A stretch of DNA of 29,543 bases from a virus. Positions 14,770 to 22,830 of this stretch are shown here, piece after piece. The notes under the pieces were generated by a model. It saw nothing but the letters and a program-made list of their open reading frames with translations, had not been told where the DNA came from and ran no database searches. The stretch is from IMG/VR virus record IMGVR_UViG_3300037585_001784, positions 1-29,543 of that record; one strand, 5' to 3'. Each line of letters begins with the position of its first letter. Within the stretch, counting starts at the first letter, position 1. The position numbers were made by a program, and so were the translations under genes.

Positions 14770-15093
14770 CTATTTTTTCTTAACAAACTTTCCGTTCTCG
14801 TCTCGATTGAGTGTAGATGCAGCTCTCTCTCTGCACCATCTACACTCACATGTATCACTAGGAGGCCATTGGAACAAACCAATCTTAGCCTTCTTTAATG
14901 TGTAATCAGGACTACCGGGTACGTTCTCTATGAAAGTACCTACGTCAAACACTATATTCCCTTTAATATCTAATGCAGGCTTATGCCTGTATAAGGTTGT
15001 TTTAGGTTGCCATTCATCCATATATTTAAGTGAATAGCCAATATCAACCAACTCTTTCTTCATTTTATTATGTTCGGTTATTCCTGTTACCAT
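14770..15093 (-). CDS. Small CxCxxC hypothetical protein after the capsid gene
   Basis: A 107-aa protein with an N-terminal basic helix (TEHNKMKKELVDIGYSLKY), a central beta region, and a C-terminal C82-x-C84-x-x-C87 cluster (TCECRWCRER) followed by a Lys-rich end. Three closely spaced cysteines suggest metal binding or disulphide linkage, perhaps completed across subunits. The ATG lies 2 bases after the capsid stop, so it is co-transcribed with capsid. Function unknown; a capsid-associated or assembly factor is plausible. Confidence 0.65.
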   Translation of the reverse strand: MVTGITEHNKMKKELVDIGYSLKYMDEWQPKTTLYRHKPALDIKGNIVFDVGTFIENVPGSPDYTLKKAKIGLFQWPPSDTCECRWCRERAASTLNRDENGKFVKKK

Positions 15094-15095
15094 TA

Positions 15096-15959
15096 TTAAC
15101 TCGTTGCAGGAGCAGCAGCATCAAAAGTAAGAGGTGCACCACGGCTGTCATCAAGTTCAAACACACCATAGTCAGAAGTCATTACGATTTCTGTTGCCCT
15201 TAAAGAAGCGTCTCTCTGTCTTTCAGTCTTAGTCGTTAAACTATTAAGTACAGCTAATGCAGATTTATCAGCTATTACACCTATTGCATCATCACCACTA
15301 CTTGTTGACAAGTTTCCATCTTCAAAGATAGGAACATTGTTAAGTGGTCGTATACCACTCCAGAAGTTGCCGAGTAAATCCTCAGACCAACCTTTTGGAA
15401 TTGCATACTGAGATGCTGTTACAGCACTACTTGCTATATCAAACACAGCATTTGGATGCTGAAGTATATATAGCTGACTGCCGAACTTGTTTGCTTTAGC
15501 GTAAGCAATCGCTGCTGCAACAAAGGCTAGACTCATATCTGTGGCATTTGCTCCAAGAGTAGTACCTCCGTTAAGAGCAGAATACAATGCATGAACATCT
15601 GTATCCTTTTTTCTAGCCATACCGTCACCCAACTGCCTGCCTATAATAGACATTACGTTGACTGCCGATTGCCTTAGAAGTTTATCCGTAATGATAACTT
15701 TAGCCCCTACTTCAGACGCAGTAAGATCAACAGTTGTCATTCCGATTTCTTCTTCGTCTACTATGTCCTGACCATCGACTAGGTCTGACATAGTCATCTG
15801 TCCTACTTTAGGGACAGTCACTTGCTTCTCGCCTTTTCCAAGGCTAAAACTCTCTATAAGAGCCATAGCAGGTGCGTTGTGTTCCTCGGTGTACCGAGCA
15901 GCACTTATAATTATTTTCTGGGCATTTTCTAGATTCCCAGTTGTCGAAGTCTGTGGCAT
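15096..15959 (-). CDS. Major capsid protein (HK97-fold type)
   Basis: A 287-aa protein directly after the Gln-rich scaffold-like gene. It shows the layout of compact HK97-fold coat proteins: a helical N-arm (ENAQKIIISAARYTEEHNAP), a segment resembling the E-loop (KQVTVPKVGQMTMSDLVDGQ), the spine helix and P-domain strands (EVGAKVIITDKLLRQSAVNV), and an Ala-rich A-domain (YAKANKFGSQLYILQHPNAVF) with the late motif GIRPLNNVPIFEDGNL, typical of coat proteins that contact neighbours. The C-terminal region (TEIVMTSDYGVFELDDSRGA) ends in a short Ala tail. GGAGGT sits just before ATG 15959, partly within a small hairpin. Strong by gene order and sequence character. Confidence 0.85.
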   Translation of the reverse strand: MPQTSTTGNLENAQKIIISAARYTEEHNAPAMALIESFSLGKGEKQVTVPKVGQMTMSDLVDGQDIVDEEEIGMTTVDLTASEVGAKVIITDKLLRQSAVNVMSIIGRQLGDGMARKKDTDVHALYSALNGGTTLGANATDMSLAFVAAAIAYAKANKFGSQLYILQHPNAVFDIASSAVTASQYAIPKGWSEDLLGNFWSGIRPLNNVPIFEDGNLSTSSGDDAIGVIADKSALAVLNSLTTKTERQRDASLRATEIVMTSDYGVFELDDSRGAPLTFDAAAPATS

Positions 15960-15960
15960 G

Positions 15961-15979
15961 ATTACCTCCTATTGGTAAT
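15961..15979 (-). promoter_or_regulatory. Hairpin holding the ribosome site of the capsid gene
   Basis: ATTACC (15961-15966) and GGTAAT (15974-15979) are reverse complements with a 7-base spacer. On the mRNA the capsid Shine-Dalgarno AGGAGG lies in the loop and 3' arm, one base from the start codon region. It could tune capsid translation. Confidence 0.45.
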
Positions 15980-15984
15980 AGATT

Positions 15985-16749
15985 TTAGCCTAGTCCGGCA
16001 GCACGTCTGGCTGCTGCTTCGGTTTGGGAGTTTCTAACCCCCGAGTTATACTGATCTAAGAGTTCGTCCTCAGAACCTGATGCACTTGCAGCAGGTTGAT
16101 TAGTATCAAATTGTTGTGGCTGGACTTGTGCTTTCTTGAGTGCATCAAGTTCAGCTTTAGTCTGCCTTAGTTCCTGTATCCTTTTAGCTTCAGTCTCCAT
16201 ATCCTGTGGAGTACCGTGTTTCTCAAGAGAAGGCATATCATCAAAACCTAATCCATATTTCTTTGCAAAAAACATGGATGCATTTCTCTGTCCATCCCTA
16301 AACTCCTGCTGTTGCTTCAACTGTTGCTGTTGCTGCTGAGACTGCTGCATCTGTGAAACATAGTTTTGAGCTACGGTCTGTGCCTGGTCGGGCATCCAAC
16401 CCTGCTCTTCTAGTTGCTTCTGATATGCAATAGCCTGTTGTTGAGCTTTGTTTTGAGCATCAACGTCAGCAAGATACTGTAACTGCTGTTGCTGTTGAGC
16501 AATAGTCTGTTGTAGATTAGCCATTCTACTTGGTTCAGCTACGGGCTCTTGAGTCTGTACTGGCTCCCCCTGTTGTACAGTCTCAGGTTGCGGTTGAGCT
16601 GCTTCTGGTTGATTAGTAACCTGGGCAGTATCCTCCGCTACAGGCTGTTCAGTAGTTTCTGCTACCGGCTCCTGCGTAGCTGTTTCTACCTGTACCTCTG
16701 ATTGAGGTTCGGGTGTCACTTCTACTATTTGTTCATTTTCTGTAACCAT
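15985..16749 (-). CDS. Scaffold-like protein, Gln/Glu-rich
   Basis: A 254-aa protein composed of an acidic Glu/Gln/Pro/Val-rich first third (TEQPVAEDTAQVTNQPEAAQ), a long Gln-rich coiled-coil middle (QQTIAQQQQQLQYLADVDAQ; SQQQQQQLKQQQEF), and a C-terminal helical part (ETEAKRIQELRQTKAELDAL) ending in Arg/Ala-rich sequence. This composition, the size and the position directly before the major capsid gene are what phage scaffolding proteins show: an internal core that guides capsid assembly and then leaves. Underlying DNA has CTG/TTG low-complexity tracts. GGAGGG lies 6 bases before ATG 16749, and a strong promoter match lies just upstream. Confidence 0.8.
   Translation of the reverse strand: MVTENEQIVEVTPEPQSEVQVETATQEPVAETTEQPVAEDTAQVTNQPEAAQPQPETVQQGEPVQTQEPVAEPSRMANLQQTIAQQQQQLQYLADVDAQNKAQQQAIAYQKQLEEQGWMPDQAQTVAQNYVSQMQQSQQQQQQLKQQQEFRDGQRNASMFFAKKYGLGFDDMPSLEKHGTPQDMETEAKRIQELRQTKAELDALKKAQVQPQQFDTNQPAASASGSEDELLDQYNSGVRNSQTEAAARRAAGLG
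16313..16350. repeat. CTG/TTG low-complexity tract in the scaffold gene
   Basis: Imperfect tract of TTGCTG/CTGCTG triplets encoding a poly-Gln run; a similar shorter tract lies near 16480-16500. It is a candidate site of triplet slippage. Confidence 0.6.
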
Positions 16750-16770
16750 ATATTCCCTCCATTATTTCAA

Positions 16771-16799
16771 ATTTTAGTTACACTAAGTAATATTGTCAA
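16771..16799 (-). promoter_or_regulatory. Strong sigma-70-like promoter before scaffold and capsid genes
   Basis: On the minus strand, TTGACA (16799-16794, exact consensus) and TAAAAT (16776-16771, one mismatch) are separated by 17 bases, the optimal spacing. It lies in the 56-base gap between the 1529-aa gene and the scaffold gene, about 20 bases before the scaffold ATG, so it would drive scaffold and capsid. The -10 hexamer is the same as in the candidate at 14727. Confidence 0.65.
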
Positions 16800-16805
16800 C
16801 GTCTA

Positions 16806-19800
16806 TTATCCTTTATACAATTCCTGCAGCAATGGTTTTTTCTGCCTTTCTTGTTGCTCCAGAGCCTGTCTTTTTTCTCTTACAGATTCGGGAACACGCC
16901 TTTCTTCTGCACCAAATCCTTCAACAAATGGACTTCCCGAACTTCTTAGTTTTCTAGCCATGTCGTATTTAACCTGAGTTATATACGGTAAGTGAGGAAG
17001 AATATTTTCCGGTATATTTATATCATATGCGTTCATTCTAACCCATGCTAAAGCCATAGATGCCTCTGGATGAGCAGATTTCTGAAGACTATTTTCAAAC
17101 GAATCCAGCATCTTATTATATTCATCAGCTCCCCGTGCTCCAGACCTTATCTTTCTCCACTCTGCAAGTTTTCTATTTTTAAAGTCCATCTGCTGTAGTT
17201 CTTGTTCAGTAATATCTTTCCATTCCTCTCCATACATAGACTGGTCTTTTCTGGAAAAGAAGTCAGAACGTATAGAAAAGAATAGGTCACCTATTTTGCT
17301 TCTTACTGCATCTGGGACACCTTTTATATTCTGCATCTCATAACTTTGAATCCATTCATTTACAGACATAGTTTGACCACCGATAGTCAGTCCTATAGTA
17401 CCTATATTGTTTATAGAATCCTGTTCGTTTCTATTAAGTTCTGCAAGTTCCCCGGTTAATCCGGAAGTTCTTTCCATACCTCTTGCAGTCTCTTTTTCTC
17501 TTCCTATCTGCTTAACCGTCTGTTGTGTCACTATACCGGGTTCTTTGCCCATCTCTGGTAATTCTTCATACCCCAAAGGAGATTCCCATGCAGAGGTAAG
17601 TTCTTTGGCTATATCCTCTTTAGTTATATATGTAGATGTACCTATACCAAATGTTTCTGCGATACCCGCACCTGCTATTCTAAGATAAGCATCCCATCCG
17701 GCTCTACGTTCTGAAGGATCTACTCCAATTCTCTCTGCCATTTCTGCAGGAACCATAGGGGTTGCATATTCGTCATAAGCATCATGTATAGTTTCTATCA
17801 TCATTGGAACTACCATCTGATACCATAAGCTACTTTGTGTATATGCAGGTTTTTTCATGTCTGTCCATATATCTGCATCCTCACCAAAGAATCCCTCTCC
17901 TGTTATAGCATATTTTTTAACTGCCTGTCCTGCAGGAGAAAACTTTGATACGGCAAATCTTCCTAGAACATCTAGCCTGTCTACATCCATAGTCTTTCCC
18001 GTAGTGGTTTCTCTTTCTCCTGATGCTGTTTGAGCTACTGCTTTTGCCAAAGGAGCATAACCAGCCCATATATCAAATGTAGTATTTCCTATCTTAACCT
18101 TTCCAAAGTCACTTGCATTAGGATTTATTCCTGCATCTGCTCCGGGTATAAAGTATTTAAAGAAAAGCATAAGGCTTACACCGGTACCTACCCATGAAAC
18201 AAGTCCTGTTGACACACCTGATATTGCTGCTCTAGCCGTAGAATTACCCATTTTTCTTGAAGCCATCATGGCAGAATAGGGAAGTCTTATACGTGAAGTT
18301 AAAAATCTTGGTGACCATAGAAATGCGTTCATCACAGAATAAGTTGTCTTTGCCCAATGACTTCCATAGGCATCTGTCATTGCTCTAGGCAATGGGCCTC
18401 TTCCAGTAGCATCATTTATAAATTTAGCATTCCAACTTAATGCATCCCAATACTCTGGGTCTTTCCTAAATGAAGACATCTCTTTACCTGCGTTTCTCAT
18501 TACCATCTCATAGTCTCTAACACGATTCAGGAACGTATCAAAACGTAACTTATTACCCATAGTCACATACGCTCTTTCAGATGCCCTTATATATGGAATA
18601 CCACGTACCAAGGCTGACTGAAATTCATCTTCTCTAGCTGTTATATTAAGCATGCCGGTCACGTCTGTTAAATCTAATCCTGCCCTTTGAGATACAGGAT
18701 ATAACTCATGATTTTTAATTGAATTATCAACTACAAGTGCAACCCGTTCTCCACCCGGTAATGCAGTTTTAAGCATCATATTAAAAGAACTTTTCCATGC
18801 TTTGGGATCATGTGCTAGCAACACCATTCCCTGCCTAAAAGCAAACGATAGGTCAAATGATGCTCTAAGACTTTTGGGTAAGGATATTAGATTCCATATA
18901 AGTTCCTGTGGAGTAGAGTTTCCTATTCCTTTTAATCCAAGCACACGCCCAACAGGAGCAAGTGCACTCATTCCCGGTATTCTAGATAATCTATTTGCAA
19001 TGGTGCTTACTCTTTTAGCTAACAGAGCTTTACCTACATTAGGGCCTAATAAAGTCGCAAGCTGATGTATAGCATATTCGTTTGGAATAGTACCTAGATT
19101 AAAGATAGAATGAAAAGCCTTTATTGAATCATTCAGAGCATAAGGGCCAGCAAGTCCACTGCTGCTTACTGTTTGCCCCTTACTTATAGCCTCTGCTTGT
19201 AACTCTTCTAGTCTTGTTTGTATACGATCCCATTCCTTCTGTGTGTTAAATTTTCCAGAACGTAATCCCTGCAGCATTTCATCATCAAGCCGATTAAACA
19301 TTCCTGTATATGCTTTATTATTATAAAGCTCTTCAAAGGCTGCTTCAAATACATCCATCATCATCCTGTGTACTTCTTCAGGATTATCTAATATTTCCCT
19401 TAAAGGCTTATCCATTTGATGGGGGCCTAGTCTACCTACCAGAACTCTTAGGTTAGTCTTATATAATGAAGCTGCAGTAATATCATCTCCGGGAAACAAA
19501 TTCCTCATGTTACCCATAAGAGCTTTAGCCCCTTCAGTTAGTTGTCCTCCTCTAGCTAGTTCTCTAGCTTCATAAGATGGTTTGGTAGCGGTAATAGCTT
19601 TAGACATAGGCTCTATAAGGGTATCATATATACCATCAATACCTACTGACTCAGCCCAGCTTACGCCACGCTTGTATTCCGGTGCAGCAAATTTTGTAAG
19701 TGCCGGTACAAACCTAAACCATTTAGGCCCATGTACATCAGTAACTATTGCCTTTAATGTATTTTTCCAAGATATTTTTTCTTGCCCTTCTGCAACACCA

Positions 19801-21395
19801 GTTCTTGTTAATTTCTCAAACATTTTTGAACTGCCACCATGCATTGATATAACCATATTTTCACCTGATTGAAGAAGTTCAGGAGACTCTTTTGCAGACG
19901 GAACTATTTTACCGTTTATATATCCTTTTATAGGTTTAGCTTTAAAGAAAGGAGTTTCAAATGCTTGTACATTAAAACGTGCAGCTTCTATTTCTTCTGC
20001 TTCACTTATGTTTCTAAGTGCCTTATTTCGGATTTCAGAAGCTGTTTCAAATCTACCAACTGATGCACCAAACATATTTGACTCAGCTTCATCCATGTTC
20101 TTTGCAAAAGAATTAAATATATCCAGTTGCTCTGCTTCACTAAATAATCGTTTAGTATTTCTAGTAAGCATTAAAGCAGCTAGTTTATCTGGGAGTATGT
20201 GTACACCACTTAACTTCTGAGGGCTACTTAAAAGAGATCTAAAATTATCAATTGTGGCTTGTTCTGACGGGCCAAGTATATCTTTTGGATTAATCCATCT
20301 TTCGCCCTCTACACCAGCCGGACGATATTTCATTGAACTTTCTCTTGGTCTAGCTACAATAGGAATGTCTGGAAGGTCAAACTTTTTAAATCTTTCGGGT
20401 AATATATCTGGTTTTTTTATTTCCAGCCCCTCAAGCACATCTTTGGTTCTAGCTAGTGGAGTCAATCCCTCACCTTTAGTTACATCGAAAGGCATCCTTT
20501 GTTGTTCTGCTATATTAATCGCACGTTGTCCGGGTAATAATTGCTGTTGAATTGGTCTTATGCCAAGACCTTCTGCCATCTCACGTCCTAGTCCTTCTGC
20601 AGCTTGTTGTAACTGAGTACCTGGAGTTTGTGTAGGTAATGGAATTGGATATAAAGTAGGGTCGGCAATATCCATTACACCTTGTTGTAAAGGTCTTGCC
20701 GCTTTAGCAATAGGCGGAATAACATTAAAGGGAATAGCTAGTGCCTGAGTAGTAGGTTGCGTAATAGGTGGAGTAGGAATATTATCTGCGGCTTTTCTTA
20801 AGTCTGTTTCAGGAATATTGAATCTTTTAAACCAAGAAGGAAGAAGTTCTACATTAGTTTCTGCTGCAGGCTTCAGAGCCTTTGCAGCTAGTCCTGTACC
20901 ACGCAGGGCTTTTACTCCCCTGATTCCCGCTCCAACCACCTTGCCTATTCCGGCACCTAATGCCCAATCCAAAGGATTAAATACACTTGTTCCTATCTCC
21001 TGCCACCACGGACGTTCCTCAAATCTCTTCTCTAGTATTTTTCCTGTTTCGTATAAATGTTTGGCATATTCAGGAGAAGTTCCTATGCCTACGGGGCCTG
21101 CTTTAAACGCACCAAACTTTTCTGCTATCTCCTTATTCATCTTCCTACGTTCAGCTATTATTTTTCTTGTCTCTATTGCTCTTTCACCACCGCCACCTAT
21201 ATAAGGAATACTTTCAGGTATCAAGCCTGTAGCCAGAGAATAAGCCGCTTCAGGCATTGCCTCAAAACCTAGGTTCCATACGTCTGCGGCAATAGGCATT
21301 GCACGTTCCATTACCTGTGTGGTAACTCCCTTCTGCCTATCTTCCTCAAGTCTTTTTATTGAGTTGTCTACGTATTCCTGTGATGGTCTTCCCAT
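16806..21395 (-). CDS. Giant internal virion / polyvalent protein (LPD38-like)
   Basis: A 1529-aa protein, the largest gene in the window. Residues ~1-160 contain helical and Gly-rich patches (YSLATGLIPESIPYIGGGG, EIGTSVFNPLDWALGAGIG) that may touch membrane. Residues ~170-400 are Pro/Gln-rich and variable. Around 850-1000 are LISLPKSLRASFDLSFAFRQ, then SERAYVTMGNKLRFDTFLNR, and around 1090-1115 NPNASDFGKVKIGNTTFDIW. From memory these match large polyvalent proteins of phages carrying an LPD38-type domain. A hydrophobic span (SGLVSW-like, VGTGVSLMLFFKYF) lies at ~1055-1080. The last ~300 residues are charged and helical. Such proteins travel inside the head and are thought to act at or after ejection. 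Domain naming is moderate confidence; the virion role is inferred. Confidence 0.75.
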   Translation of the reverse strand: MGRPSQEYVDNSIKRLEEDRQKGVTTQVMERAMPIAADVWNLGFEAMPEAAYSLATGLIPESIPYIGGGGERAIETRKIIAERRKMNKEIAEKFGAFKAGPVGIGTSPEYAKHLYETGKILEKRFEERPWWQEIGTSVFNPLDWALGAGIGKVVGAGIRGVKALRGTGLAAKALKPAAETNVELLPSWFKRFNIPETDLRKAADNIPTPPITQPTTQALAIPFNVIPPIAKAARPLQQGVMDIADPTLYPIPLPTQTPGTQLQQAAEGLGREMAEGLGIRPIQQQLLPGQRAINIAEQQRMPFDVTKGEGLTPLARTKDVLEGLEIKKPDILPERFKKFDLPDIPIVARPRESSMKYRPAGVEGERWINPKDILGPSEQATIDNFRSLLSSPQKLSGVHILPDKLAALMLTRNTKRLFSEAEQLDIFNSFAKNMDEAESNMFGASVGRFETASEIRNKALRNISEAEEIEAARFNVQAFETPFFKAKPIKGYINGKIVPSAKESPELLQSGENMVISMHGGSSKMFEKLTRTGVAEGQEKISWKNTLKAIVTDVHGPKWFRFVPALTKFAAPEYKRGVSWAESVGIDGIYDTLIEPMSKAITATKPSYEARELARGGQLTEGAKALMGNMRNLFPGDDITAASLYKTNLRVLVGRLGPHQMDKPLREILDNPEEVHRMMMDVFEAAFEELYNNKAYTGMFNRLDDEMLQGLRSGKFNTQKEWDRIQTRLEELQAEAISKGQTVSSSGLAGPYALNDSIKAFHSIFNLGTIPNEYAIHQLATLLGPNVGKALLAKRVSTIANRLSRIPGMSALAPVGRVLGLKGIGNSTPQELIWNLISLPKSLRASFDLSFAFRQGMVLLAHDPKAWKSSFNMMLKTALPGGERVALVVDNSIKNHELYPVSQRAGLDLTDVTGMLNITAREDEFQSALVRGIPYIRASERAYVTMGNKLRFDTFLNRVRDYEMVMRNAGKEMSSFRKDPEYWDALSWNAKFINDATGRGPLPRAMTDAYGSHWAKTTYSVMNAFLWSPRFLTSRIRLPYSAMMASRKMGNSTARAAISGVSTGLVSWVGTGVSLMLFFKYFIPGADAGINPNASDFGKVKIGNTTFDIWAGYAPLAKAVAQTASGERETTTGKTMDVDRLDVLGRFAVSKFSPAGQAVKKYAITGEGFFGEDADIWTDMKKPAYTQSSLWYQMVVPMMIETIHDAYDEYATPMVPAEMAERIGVDPSERRAGWDAYLRIAGAGIAETFGIGTSTYITKEDIAKELTSAWESPLGYEELPEMGKEPGIVTQQTVKQIGREKETARGMERTSGLTGELAELNRNEQDSINNIGTIGLTIGGQTMSVNEWIQSYEMQNIKGVPDAVRSKIGDLFFSIRSDFFSRKDQSMYGEEWKDITEQELQQMDFKNRKLAEWRKIRSGARGADEYNKMLDSFENSLQKSAHPEASMALAWVRMNAYDINIPENILPHLPYITQVKYDMARKLRSSGSPFVEGFGAEERRVPESVREKRQALEQQERQKKPLLQELYKG

Positions 21396-22027
21396 TAAAA
21401 ATATATATGTCTAGCTTTAGGACTATACCTAGCTGTAGACTCTCCTCTTTCACTTGGAGTTAATTTGCCATATCTTTTTGTAAACGGATCGGTTTCTAGA
21501 TAGTCAGTAAAGAACGTTGCATCTTCTGGTATTCCTTTACTCATCTGATCTTTTTGGTATCCAAGAAACTCATCGTAGATTTGCTCAAAGCTATTTTGGA
21601 AAAATCTTCTTTTGGCAGGAGACATATCACCGAATGCCTGTCCAGCTCCACTGCCATAGTAAGCCATCCGTGGTTCTACAAGATCTGGTGCAAGTGGAGT
21701 ATTAAAATTAGAAAAAGCATTCTGTCCAATGGTATTTCCAGCACCTAGGTCTGAATAACCAATACCAGTACCACCAAAACCTGTCTGTGCTGCAGGTCTG
21801 ACAATATTGCCTTGAGAGTCTATAGTCCAAGCAGGATTATCTCCCGTCCACCCACCTTCTTTGGTAAACTTATAGCGTTCCTTATCAAGCCTTGGGTCTT
21901 TAGGGTAATATGTACCATTTATATATACTCCCATAGTAGCTCCCGTATTTTGCCCTGTATTTACACCAGATGCAAAAGGTCGTGCCGGGTTTTGTGCATC
22001 CCATAAATCTATTGAAGTGTATGCCAT
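21395..22027 (-). CDS. Hypothetical virion-associated protein
   Basis: A 210-aa protein rich in Gly, Asn, Pro and aromatic residues (SGVNTGQNTGATMGVYINGT, AAQTGFGGTGIGYSDLGAG), looking largely disordered or loop-rich in its first 120 residues. A more structured helical part follows (SPAKRRFFQNSFEQIYDEFL), then a basic, Tyr-containing end. The stop region overlaps the start of the 1529-aa gene by one base, so the two are translated together. It may be a small partner of the large internal protein. No known family. Confidence 0.65.
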   Translation of the reverse strand: MAYTSIDLWDAQNPARPFASGVNTGQNTGATMGVYINGTYYPKDPRLDKERYKFTKEGGWTGDNPAWTIDSQGNIVRPAAQTGFGGTGIGYSDLGAGNTIGQNAFSNFNTPLAPDLVEPRMAYYGSGAGQAFGDMSPAKRRFFQNSFEQIYDEFLGYQKDQMSKGIPEDATFFTDYLETDPFTKRYGKLTPSERGESTARYSPKARHIYF

Positions 22028-22053
22028 AATCTATCCTCTATAAGCATTATTAT

Positions 22054-22803
22054 TTAAAATCCTTCTACCGGCATTCCTGAGGTTGGATACCGTGTTGGTG
22101 GACGTATAGGCATCAGCCTCCTAAATGGTACCCATGGTGGTAATGGATTAATTTCCTGTTGCATTTGTGGATACCCACGGTAACCTCTTTCTATTTGACC
22201 AGTAAATCCTCTAGGTGGTACAACTGCCGGGCCAATTCTGCTAGGAGTAGGATAAGGGTGCGTATAATCCCAAGGAATACCAGTACTATTTGGTTCAAAT
22301 GCACCTCCTGCCATCCACGGAGTTACATCAACCCCAACATCAGTTCCTCTACGAATAGTTGGGCCAGTCATGGGGCCTCTAGGAGTGTAAGGGCCCTGTT
22401 GCATGTTAGTCGACGGACTGCGGGTATAGTCATATGTGTAAGGTATAGGCGAAAGATTATTTTTAAACATCTGTCTGACTTCCGATAGCCCTAAAGGTGA
22501 AGGTGTAGGTAGTGCTCCTAACGGAGGCTTTGAAATAGGAGGTTGTTCCCTAGGAGTGTAAGGTAGTGCTCCTCCTAACGGAGGCTTTGAAATAGTAGGT
22601 TGTAAGTTTCTAAGTTGGTTTCTAAGTTGGTTTCGTCCCCAATCGCCAAGACCTTCTCTCATTTCACGTCCACCATATTGACTTGCGTATTCAGCGAAAG
22701 TTTCAGGACTTCTTTCTCTCCACTCTTCTCTAATACCAGTAGGAAGCCTATTGGTTCTTGCTCCCTGGGCTGCATCAAATCTGTCAACATAATTCATAGT
22801 CAT
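22054..22803 (-). CDS. Proline-rich repeat-containing hypothetical protein
   Basis: A 249-aa protein. The first ~65 residues are charged and helical (EEWRERSPETFAEYASQYGG) with a tandem QLRNQLRN duplication. From ~70 on it is Pro/Gly/Arg-rich with repeated motifs ISKPPLGGALPYTPRE and ISKPPLGALPTP, plus further YTPRG elements, giving an extended, disordered protein. Matching DNA duplications are present. It lies between portal-side genes and the giant internal protein. A flexible internal virion or linker protein is plausible; I recognise no family. Confidence 0.6.
   Translation of the reverse strand: MTMNYVDRFDAAQGARTNRLPTGIREEWRERSPETFAEYASQYGGREMREGLGDWGRNQLRNQLRNLQPTISKPPLGGALPYTPREQPPISKPPLGALPTPSPLGLSEVRQMFKNNLSPIPYTYDYTRSPSTNMQQGPYTPRGPMTGPTIRRGTDVGVDVTPWMAGGAFEPNSTGIPWDYTHPYPTPSRIGPAVVPPRGFTGQIERGYRGYPQMQQEINPLPPWVPFRRLMPIRPPTRYPTSGMPVEGF
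22507..22603. repeat. Two-copy direct repeat (about 40 bases) in the Pro-rich gene
   Basis: Copy A at 22507-22546 and copy B at 22561-22603 share AGGTAGTGCTCCT and CTAACGGAGGCTTTGAAATA; copy B carries an in-frame 3-base insertion. Each encodes an ISKPPLGxALP unit. A shared CTAGGAGTGTAAGG also recurs at 22379-22392 and 22550-22563. Confidence 0.8.
22606..22634. repeat. 12-base tandem duplication
   Basis: GTTTCTAAGTTG occurs twice in tandem (22606-22617 and 22618-22629), followed by a partial third copy GTTTC. It encodes the QLRN-QLRN repeat in frame. Confidence 0.85.
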
Positions 22804-22830
22804 AATTTATCTCCAATATATCTATTGTTA

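Noticed and set aside
20818-21272. Plus-strand frames opposite the start of the giant protein
   Set aside because: They overlap each other and the well-supported 1529-aa gene, and have no ribosome site.
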